Origin: Legionella sheltonii | GTDB lineage: Bacteria > Pseudomonadota > Gammaproteobacteria > Legionellales > Legionellaceae | Direction: 5' to 3' | Length of the DNA stretch: 64,000 nt | Assembly (NCBI RefSeq): GCF_026191355.1 | Contig: NZ_JAPHOQ010000004.1 | Span: forward strand, 219,714 to 283,713 | In this document: positions 36,332-43,324 of the stretch, one piece after another | Numbering within the stretch: the stretch's first letter is position 1 | How the letters are laid out: each line of letters starts with the position of its first letter | Notes under the pieces: model-generated | Seen by the model: the letters and a program-made list of their open reading frames with translations, nothing else | Database searches by the model: none | What the model was told of the DNA's origin: nothing | Position numbers and translations under genes: made by a program

Positions 36332-36634
36332 TTACTTAATTCCTTTTAGAGTTAGTTTAATAAGCTATAGGCAAAATATAATTTAGCCACCTGCATTTTA
36401 GAAAGTAATATTTAATTTTGTCAAGTTACCTTTGAAAAATAATGGTTTTCCATCCTCAAAACAGCCCATGCCGTATTATTAATTTCGAGAAGGTCCTCTA
36501 CATCAAAACAGGAAATTTGCGTCAAGCCTACGCTCTTTAATGGCTGAAACCTGACGCTTTTACACGATAATCCTCTCGTAATCATTACAATTGTCTATAA
36601 TCAAAATAACTATGTACTGCTTTAACGATAGACT
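36332..36634. other. divergent control region between bufA2 and the patatin gene
   Basis: These 303 bases hold the buf promoter (36395-36424) and, on the plus strand, a possible minus-10 box TATAAT at 36596-36601, some 34 bases before the patatin start, without a good minus-35. No gene was seen. Confidence 0.45.
36395..36424 (-). promoter_or_regulatory. sigma70-type promoter for the buf cluster
   Basis: On the minus strand a perfect TTGACA (36424-36419) is followed after 18 bases by TAAAAT (36400-36395). It lies about 64 bases upstream of the bufA2 start. The text between and around it is AT-rich. No obvious metal-regulator palindrome overlaps it, so copper control is not visible from sequence. 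Confidence 0.65.
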
Positions 36635-38488
36635 ATGAATGCACCCTTATTTACCTCAAAAGAAATTTATGAATTCATCAAGCAACATGAACCCTTCAGT
36701 TTGATGAGTCAAGCTTGTCTTTTAAAACTTTCTCGAGTTTTAGAAATTGAATCTCAAACTGGCGATTCCCTTTTAATTCGAAAAGGGGAAAATATGAATG
36801 ATCTTTACATTCTAATTAAAGGTCGCCTTTATTATCAGGTCACGGATACAGAAGGAAATGTGACTTATCAAGGCGAATTACATGAAGGGTCAATAATTGG
36901 TGAAATGGCTCTGTTGTCTGACTTACCACGCTCGGCAAATGTGTACGCATTACGAGACAGCATTATCTTAAAGTTATCCAAGGGCAATTTTTTGCAATTA
37001 TGCAAATCTTATCCGGAACTTTTGAACAAAATAACTCAATTCACGATTAAACGATTGACTAACTCACTGCAAGGGATTCAGCCTGCGGACTCTCGTAATA
37101 AATCAATCGCTCTGATTCCTATAAAACCAATATATGACCTCGAATTCCAGTTGCAAGAAATGATTTTCCGTTTTGCTTATGGAGAAAAAATTCTTTTATT
37201 AACCAGTAGTTATCTGAAAGATAAAAAAAATTTTCTGGATGAGAATGGAACTATGAGTAATGAAGGGATTTTATGGATTGACCAACTCGAAAACGAATAC
37301 TCTTTTATTTTTTACCTCGCTGATGAAAAAATAACGAACTGGACTAAATTTTGCATACGTCAAGCCGATTCAATCGCTTACTTAGCGCTCGCAGAAGAAC
37401 ATAATTCTGATTTATCTGAAGTAGAACAGTATGTATTAAATTCCCAACATAATTTTATTAAACGTAGCGTATTAGTGCTTATGCATCACGCTGCAACTCC
37501 ACCTCTCAATACTCAAGCTTGGCTAGAAAAACGAGCGGTAAATACTCACTTCCATGTTCGAAGCAATACAGAAGCGGGTATTTCACGGATGATGCGTATC
37601 CTTACTGACAATACTATTTCTCTGGTACTCAGCGGTGGTGGTGCTCGAGGTCTTGCTCATATAGGCGTTTATCGCTTGTTAGAAGAAAGAGGGATACCCG
37701 TAGACTACATCGCTGGAACAAGTATGGGTGCAATGCTCGCAGCCATTTTTGCTATGGGGTATTCTTCGACTGATCTTATGAAATTGGTCGAAAATTATTT
37801 GATCAAAGGCACTAAGATTGATTTTACCTTCCCCTATATTTCAATTGCTACTGGAAGAAGAGCCACAGACAGTTTGATAGAACTCTATGGTGAACACAGT
37901 AAAATTGAAGATTTATGGCTTAACTATTTTTGTGTATCAACAGATTTGATCAGCAAAAATTTATATGTTCATGATAGAGGGCTATTATGGGAATCAATTC
38001 GCTCCAGTATTTCTCTACCGTTTATTTACCCCCCAGTATCTTTCAATGATAAGTTACTTATTGATGGAGGAGTACTCAATAATATACCCACTGATGTCAT
38101 GCGACAGTATTCACATAGCAGCAAAATTATTGCCTCCAATGTTAATAATTCCACATCGTTCAAACCGTCCCCATTACCTTACTCACTTTCTGGTTGGAAA
38201 TTGCTTTACAATAAATTTATGGGGAAAGAGTCTATACTCCCCATTAACTTAGGTGAGTTAGTACTGCGGCTCTTAACAATAAGCTCCCATCAAAATACAG
38301 CGAAAATGATGGCCATGGCAGATTACGGTGTTACTTTAAAAGTAGACAAATATGGGATTTTAGACTTTAAAAAATTTAAAGAAATTATCGACGCGGGGTA
38401 TCACCAGGCAAAAGAGCAGTTACCGGTGCAAAATTTAACCGAACTAATAAAGAGCAAATCTGATTATTATCGTGGAAAAATGATCTAA
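36635..38488 (+). CDS. cyclic-nucleotide-binding-domain patatin-like phospholipase (NTE/RssA type)
   Basis: A 617-residue protein with two parts. Residues about 20-145 are a cNMP-binding domain (LYILIKGRLYYQV, GSIIGEMALLSDLPRSANVYA), where the ExALL and PRSAxV loop suits cyclic-nucleotide contact. Residues about 325-490 are a patatin domain: oxyanion loop SGGGARG (about 332-338), nucleophile elbow GTSMG (Ser about 362) and DGGVLNN with the catalytic Asp (about 477). The architecture is that of bacterial homologues of neuropathy target esterase, which hydrolyse phospholipids and lysophospholipids. The catalytic residues are intact. There is no signal peptide; it probably acts at the inner face of a membrane. 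Confidence 0.93.
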   Translation: MNAPLFTSKEIYEFIKQHEPFSLMSQACLLKLSRVLEIESQTGDSLLIRKGENMNDLYILIKGRLYYQVTDTEGNVTYQGELHEGSIIGEMALLSDLPRSANVYALRDSIILKLSKGNFLQLCKSYPELLNKITQFTIKRLTNSLQGIQPADSRNKSIALIPIKPIYDLEFQLQEMIFRFAYGEKILLLTSSYLKDKKNFLDENGTMSNEGILWIDQLENEYSFIFYLADEKITNWTKFCIRQADSIAYLALAEEHNSDLSEVEQYVLNSQHNFIKRSVLVLMHHAATPPLNTQAWLEKRAVNTHFHVRSNTEAGISRMMRILTDNTISLVLSGGGARGLAHIGVYRLLEERGIPVDYIAGTSMGAMLAAIFAMGYSSTDLMKLVENYLIKGTKIDFTFPYISIATGRRATDSLIELYGEHSKIEDLWLNYFCVSTDLISKNLYVHDRGLLWESIRSSISLPFIYPPVSFNDKLLIDGGVLNNIPTDVMRQYSHSSKIIASNVNNSTSFKPSPLPYSLSGWKLLYNKFMGKESILPINLGELVLRLLTISSHQNTAKMMAMADYGVTLKVDKYGILDFKKFKEIIDAGYHQAKEQLPVQNLTELIKSKSDYYRGKMI

Positions 38489-38528
38489 AAAAATCTACCT
38501 CTGTGACATTCTTACACGACCTACCCGG

Positions 38529-39188
38529 CTATTTTTTTGCTTTTCTCGCCATGACCTGATCAAAAATAATTCTTTTTTCTGGAGGCAAAGATGCTCGTCG
38601 CAAAGCCATCATTTCTTCCAGAGTACCTTGGATGCAATCAGGAGTTAGCCTATCAAGGATTAAAAAGCCATTTAAGTGATCAATTTCATGCTGTAAAACT
38701 CGCGCATAAAATCCCTCTTCGATTTGTTCATGAAACTGACCTAATTCATCATGATAGCTAACAGAGATTTGCTCATAGCGAGGAACCTTTCCAGATTTGC
38801 TCGAAACCGAGTAACACCCTTCAAAATCGTAATTTATTGCTGAGCCTGGCACCGGTTCGTAACTGGGATTAATCAAAATATGCATTGGATAGAATTGTTT
38901 CACATTATCCCGCAGTAAAGTCGCCTCTTCAGGGATATAAATCGCAATGATTCTTCGTGAAAAATTAACCTGAGGTGCAGCAAGCCCCACGCCCCCCAAT
39001 CCATGTAATTTACTTTTCATGGCAACAATTAAATCTTTATCTGCTTGACTTAAAGGAAATGCAACTTCCTGAGCTTTATCTTTTAAAACCTGACGATATT
39101 CAGGCTGCTCTACAGTAACTATATCCATCGCCATACTCGTTGAACTCCCTATTAGGAAAAAGAATGATACGATACCTAAGCGACGCAT
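38529..39188 (-). CDS. peptide deformylase-like metalloenzyme with apparent signal peptide
   Basis: A 219-residue protein with all three deformylase motifs: GGVGLAAPQ (65-73), EGCYS (Glu123, Cys125 as metal ligand) and QHEIDHLNG (His167, Glu168, His171). Deformylases remove the formyl group from new proteins in the cytoplasm. Here the first 21 residues (MRRLG, then VSFFFLIGSSTSMA) look like a cleavable signal peptide, which the usual enzyme lacks. Motif II has Tyr in place of the usual Leu. It may be an exported relative with another substrate. No downstream fmt gene, the usual partner, is present. It starts four bases after the stop of the gene at 39193. Confidence 0.88.
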   Translation of the reverse strand: MRRLGIVSFFFLIGSSTSMAMDIVTVEQPEYRQVLKDKAQEVAFPLSQADKDLIVAMKSKLHGLGGVGLAAPQVNFSRRIIAIYIPEEATLLRDNVKQFYPMHILINPSYEPVPGSAINYDFEGCYSVSSKSGKVPRYEQISVSYHDELGQFHEQIEEGFYARVLQHEIDHLNGFLILDRLTPDCIQGTLEEMMALRRASLPPEKRIIFDQVMARKAKK

Positions 39189-39192
39189 CTAC

Positions 39193-40080
39193 TTAATTCG
39201 TTTTTTTCAAATTTAAAGTGTGTACTGAAAAATAATCATCTGCCTGATACATATGATCTGCATCAATACCCACGCGCAGTGCTTCAACCAAATCAGTTTG
39301 ATATTGGCTAATCACACGAATTTCAGAAGCTGGGGTGTCTTTAAGTTGTTTACTCACTATATAATTCAGTAATGACATGGTTGAAGCAGGATTCATCGCT
39401 TGGGTTTCATCCTGTGTTTTAAACAGCTGGTAACGATAGGACAAACAAAGAAAAATGCCTGGTGCAATTTCAACAGGGGTTTTATCTTCTTTAATACTTA
39501 CATCAACATCCCGATAAAAATTGAGGAATGGGTATTCTTTTCGCAACATATTAAGAATCTGTAACACATGCAATTCATTGGTATTGGCCATGAAATAAAT
39601 AGGGTCCATTTTAGGCTGAGACGCCGATGCATGTGAGGCCCCCTGTAAATCACTTCGTCCTGCGTCACGAATTAGTGCAGGAAGATAATCAACTTTTGTT
39701 TCATCCCAACCAATTTGCGAATTCCAAGCACTTTCCAAGAGCATCGTTGCAAAAGTTTTAGAATACAACTGCTTACTCATCAACTGCTCCAGTTCACTAG
39801 GCTCAGGAGTTGCATATTTAAGAAAAGAAAAAATTTCCAGTAAACGCTCGAGAAATTGTTCGGTGCTGAGCATCCCAAACAGATAAGGCTGTATTAATTT
39901 AGAATCATTCCTACCCAATTGATAGATAAGCCAGGCATAGTTTGTCCATGATTGAAAAAAACTGGAACACGAACTGAAATAGCCCGTAGAATAGTGATCG
40001 CAAAGCTCTTCAAAGGACCGAACACAGGTATTTATTGGTTTTAAAGCATGTATGGAAGATAAATTAACAATGAGCGGCAT
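39193..40080 (-). CDS. hypothetical protein co-transcribed with the deformylase-like gene
   Basis: A 295-residue protein of unknown family. It is soluble, has no signal peptide or membrane span, and contains several Trp/Tyr-rich helices (SSFFQSWTNYAWLIYQLG) and a run of acidic or polar residues. A distinctive segment is YFMANTNELHVLQILNMLRKEYPFL (in part). The last strand VHTLNLKKTN ends the chain. Its stop codon is four bases before the start of the deformylase-like gene, so the two are almost certainly one operon. An effector or an enzyme are both possible. Confidence 0.65.
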   Translation of the reverse strand: MPLIVNLSSIHALKPINTCVRSFEELCDHYSTGYFSSCSSFFQSWTNYAWLIYQLGRNDSKLIQPYLFGMLSTEQFLERLLEIFSFLKYATPEPSELEQLMSKQLYSKTFATMLLESAWNSQIGWDETKVDYLPALIRDAGRSDLQGASHASASQPKMDPIYFMANTNELHVLQILNMLRKEYPFLNFYRDVDVSIKEDKTPVEIAPGIFLCLSYRYQLFKTQDETQAMNPASTMSLLNYIVSKQLKDTPASEIRVISQYQTDLVEALRVGIDADHMYQADDYFSVHTLNLKKTN

Positions 40081-40211
40081 GGTTACAGTCCCTGTTATTT
40101 TTTTGCGCGATTCTATCTCAAATGATGGGGCGTTTCAAATTGAGACGATCCCTGATTCCATACCAACATTTGTTCATCTACTTTAAACCCCATAAACTCT
40201 TTTTAATAATT

Positions 40212-40772
40212 ATGATAAAATTACCTTTTCCAAAACTTTCCCGTTTATGCATGCAGCAAAATACAATACATCTGCGTCAATTAAATCAGTTCGATGAAGC
40301 CCACTTTCTCCAGACCATGCAAAAAAGCCATGATTTTCACTACCCTTTTGTTACCGCACCACAAACCCATGAAGCGTTTCAAAGTTATTTACAACAATCC
40401 TTGCAAGAGAACCGTCGGTGTTATTTAGCATTAAATCAAAACGAAGACATAATTGGAGTATTTAACATCAGTGAAATCGTGCAAAGCGTGTTTCAAAGCG
40501 CCTATTTGGGTTATTTTGCATCGGTAACCTATGCGGGCAAAGGTTTAATGAGTCAGGCATTAAAATTGGTTTTAAAAGAAATTTTTTTAAACTTAAAGCT
40601 ACACCGAATTGAAGCAAACATCCAACCCACTAATACTTCATCCATACATTTAGTCACTCAAAATGGCTTTCTCAAAGAAGGATTTTCACCAAGATATTTG
40701 AAAATAAATGGCATATGGTGTGATCATTTTCGTTTTGCCTTAACCTATGAAGACTGGTTAGCTAATCAATAG
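40212..40772 (+). CDS. GNAT acetyltransferase (RimJ/RimL type)
   Basis: A protein of about 186 residues with the GNAT fold of the RimJ/RimL subgroup. HLRQLNQFDEAHF opens the domain, IGVFNISEIV is the central strand pair, YFASVTYAGKGLMSQAL contains the acetyl-CoA loop (here AGKGLM, a variant of RxxGxG/A) and IEANIQPTNTSSIHLVTQNGFLKEGF gives the family's N-x-x-S motif, shown in part. These enzymes acetylate N-termini, ribosomal proteins or small amines. The frame is open from 40122, but ATG 40212 is a better length; Met at 40251 begins at the domain itself. No good ribosome-binding site distinguishes them. Confidence 0.88.
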   Translation: MIKLPFPKLSRLCMQQNTIHLRQLNQFDEAHFLQTMQKSHDFHYPFVTAPQTHEAFQSYLQQSLQENRRCYLALNQNEDIIGVFNISEIVQSVFQSAYLGYFASVTYAGKGLMSQALKLVLKEIFLNLKLHRIEANIQPTNTSSIHLVTQNGFLKEGFSPRYLKINGIWCDHFRFALTYEDWLANQ

Positions 40773-40822
40773 AGCGATTGCTGTGTTGTAGCCTGGGTGT
40801 TTGCAACTGTATTTTTGACCAA

Positions 40823-41485
40823 TTACCAAACTCTCGCCAATAATTGCCTATATCCAGTAATTACCTGATCTGCGATTAAAAATTGATGACGATCATAGGT
40901 GGTCATCAAACCAATTACCTGCATCCCTGCTGCTTTAGCGGCCTTTACTCCATAGGGTGTGTCTTCGATAACCAAGCAACGTCCAGGAACAACATCTAAA
41001 CGTTCAGCAGTTAATAAATATCCTTCCGGTGAAGGTTTTCCAGCCTGCACATCCTCAGTGCTAACAATCGTATCAAAATAGGCATGCAATTTTCCTTGTC
41101 TTACTTTAGAAAGCACTGTAGTTATCTCACTCCGACTGGAACCGCTACAAATAGCAATTTTTTTTACCTTAGGGGCAATTTTAAAGAGGAACTGGTCAAA
41201 GTCTACAATCAGAGGTAATGGCTCATACCTATTAATAAGGTTCGTATAAGCTTGTGTTTTTTGCTGCATCAAGCGTTGAACTTCTGCCTTGGAAAAATTT
41301 AGTCGCTTATTGTGAAGTAACTTAGGGAACATATCTTTGTCGGATAAACCCAGGTATTTTTCCATATACTCCGGGTAACTTATTGTTATTCCTAATGGCT
41401 TAAGTACATGACAATATGCTTCATAATGAATAGGCTCACTGTCTAAAATAACCCCATCAAAATCAAAAATAATTGCATCAAACAT
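40823..41485 (-). CDS. HAD superfamily phosphatase, beta-phosphoglucomutase-like
   Basis: A protein of about 220 residues of the HAD subfamily IA. The first motif, FDFDGVILDSEP, supplies the nucleophile Asp and general acid. Motif II is ICSGSSRSE, motif III the Lys in AGKPSPEGY, and motif IV VIEDTPYGVKAAKAAG. The alpha-helical cap (about residues 16-85) begins HYEAYCHVLKPLG. These enzymes hydrolyse sugar phosphates or move a phosphate between sugar positions. ATG 41485 begins the domain; a TTG at 41509 would add eight residues without family likeness. It stands alone. Confidence 0.9.
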   Translation of the reverse strand: MFDAIIFDFDGVILDSEPIHYEAYCHVLKPLGITISYPEYMEKYLGLSDKDMFPKLLHNKRLNFSKAEVQRLMQQKTQAYTNLINRYEPLPLIVDFDQFLFKIAPKVKKIAICSGSSRSEITTVLSKVRQGKLHAYFDTIVSTEDVQAGKPSPEGYLLTAERLDVVPGRCLVIEDTPYGVKAAKAAGMQVIGLMTTYDRHQFLIADQVITGYRQLLARVW

Positions 41486-41636
41486 GGTATTCAAATTTAC
41501 GTTTATCAAGTCAGAAGCTATTGATACACTTTAGCATTTATTGCATTAAAACGTAAATCGAATCGAACTGAGAGACTTTTTTTAATCTCTAATCCTCACT
41601 GGCAAATGAGGTTTCTGTTTCCGTAGTGAATAAAAA

Positions 41637-42878
41637 TTAATTGCTTGTACTCAACAGAGGTCTACGCTCATAACGTTCTATTTTTGGTTCTAGTCTTTCT
41701 TCTACACGTGCAGAATCACCTGGGGCTGGTGTCTCAGAGATCACACTTTCTGGCATAACAGGACTCCCAAGTTGAGACATCGCCTTTGGTGCATCGGGGA
41801 TAGTGTTTCCTTCAGATGAGGAGCCATACTCCGCGTCGACTGATTTTTTTTGCAGGGGCATAGCCGCCCCCCCTATATATTTCCCTTCTATTTTCCCAGT
41901 TTTTTGATTAATGACCAAAGCATAAGGAGGGGTAAACAATGAAATATTGTCGTTGATTTTTGTCTTATAAACTCTACGCGTTTCTCCATAGTCAAAAGCC
42001 GAATCCATACCAAAAACATCTTCAAAAAAAGCTCTGAAGTTCCTTCCATGCCCAAACAACCAACAATCTCGTTGAGTAACACCATTAATCAACGTTTTAG
42101 TATCTCTTATTTTGTCACCATGGTATTTTAGGTCCTGGCAAACATCCGGTTTCTCGCCATCAGAGAGAATTTTATTTTTGCCATGCTTCTCTATTTTTTC
42201 TGCAGCACTCTTTCTTTTCTCATAAAGCGGGCTGAAGTCCTTATCACTATGTGTCCAGATGCACAGTTTTAAAAGAAGTTTTTTAAACGGAGAAGTCCAA
42301 AAAGAAAGCTGGTCATATAACTCCTGCATATCAGCTATCGAACGAACATCATAACCAGAGGGTGAAACACTGTTTTCTGTTAAAAAAGGCAAAACCTTGA
42401 TGTCTGCATTGTTAATTTCTTGAGGAATTACTAAGCCAGCAGTTTGCATGGCTCGATTCATTGGTGAGACGGCAATCAAGGGAGGGTGTTCTTGAGAGGA
42501 ATAACATAATAAAGCACCACTGAATTGATTCGTTGTGGCCATGTTTTTTTCAGCTTCTTCTGAAATCGCTGCATTAGGACTTAAGCCCAGTTTCTTTTGT
42601 CCCAACATATCGCATTGTCCATGACGACTGAATAGAACTTGGGCCGTAATTTCGATTCCGCGGGTATTAAGATAAAGTCTATCTGTTTCGTGAATTTCGG
42701 CTAATATTTGACTTGATTTTGCACCCTGCGAGTCATTTAATTGTTTGATGAGCTTCTTAATTTCTTTTAAATAGAGCTTTTCCAGAGATAGAAAAAGTGC
42801 TTCCGTGTGTATGTATTCATTAGATTCAGACTGAACGAACTCCACTTGAATCCTTTTTACTGTCTCAGCAAACGACAT
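41637..42878 (-). CDS. histidine phosphatase-fold protein, candidate effector
   Basis: A 413-residue protein of no known name. It has the four marks of the histidine phosphatase superfamily in order: FSRHGQCD (Arg85, His86, the phospho-accepting histidine), SPMNRAMQTA (Arg142), FLTENSVSPSGYD (Glu168 as acid candidate) and LFGHGRNFRAFF (His277). The domain is preceded by about 75 helical residues and followed by a 75-residue Pro/Ser/Glu tail ending with charged residues (RVEERLEPKIERYERR) and PLLSTSN. An insert (about 195-265) lies between the halves. No signal peptide. The fold would suit a phosphate-ester hydrolase; the long low-complexity tail and solitary gene are typical of type IV effectors, which is an inference. 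Confidence 0.8.
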   Translation of the reverse strand: MSFAETVKRIQVEFVQSESNEYIHTEALFLSLEKLYLKEIKKLIKQLNDSQGAKSSQILAEIHETDRLYLNTRGIEITAQVLFSRHGQCDMLGQKKLGLSPNAAISEEAEKNMATTNQFSGALLCYSSQEHPPLIAVSPMNRAMQTAGLVIPQEINNADIKVLPFLTENSVSPSGYDVRSIADMQELYDQLSFWTSPFKKLLLKLCIWTHSDKDFSPLYEKRKSAAEKIEKHGKNKILSDGEKPDVCQDLKYHGDKIRDTKTLINGVTQRDCWLFGHGRNFRAFFEDVFGMDSAFDYGETRRVYKTKINDNISLFTPPYALVINQKTGKIEGKYIGGAAMPLQKKSVDAEYGSSSEGNTIPDAPKAMSQLGSPVMPESVISETPAPGDSARVEERLEPKIERYERRPLLSTSN

Positions 42879-42949
42879 GCACTATCCCACAAAATAAACA
42901 ATATTGCCACTTATTGTACAATAAAACACCCGCTTTGATAAGCCTCTTT

Positions 42950-43165
42950 TTATAATATTGAGAGAGTGCATTGCTCCGCATTCAAAAGAACCTCTTTACC
43001 AAGAGGCAATACACAGCGCCTGGGAAAATGTCCATAAGGAAAATTTTTAATACACGGGACTTTGAGTCGCAACGCCCACTCCTCAATCACATCATCTACC
43101 GTTCCATCACGTTTGGGAAAATATTTTGCATGATTTAACAGAAATACCAATTTTGCTTTGTGCAT
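42950..43165 (-). pseudogene. C-terminal relic of an LD-carboxypeptidase (LdcA/MccF family)
   Basis: This 71-codon frame contains AKYFPKRDGTVDDVIEEWA and the later FPYGHFPRRCVLPLG, LLNAEQCTLSIL. These correspond to the C-terminal end of peptidase S66 LD-carboxypeptidases, where the catalytic Glu and His are followed by a PfGHx(n)LPLGxxxxLDaxxxxLxxL pattern; the His of YGH is kept. The remaining 220-250 residues that should precede it, including the serine nucleophile, are absent. About 160 bases lie upstream without matching sequence before the next gene. It is probably a decayed remnant, not a functional protein. Confidence 0.7.
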
Positions 43166-43324
43166 GAAATTTTACATACAGCAATTATCTCATATTAGAA
43201 GTCAATTTAATTGATTTACCAGCAACCATAAATTGACCACTTCCGCTGAGGAAGGATCATTCCTTCTGGGTATATCAATCCATGCATCTTAGTCTCAACA
43301 TCAAAAGCCGCTCTTCTTCTGGTC

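Noticed and set aside
36332..36634. Copper-regulator operator upstream of the buf cluster
   Set aside because: No convincing dyad of the CueR or CopY type was found near the promoter.
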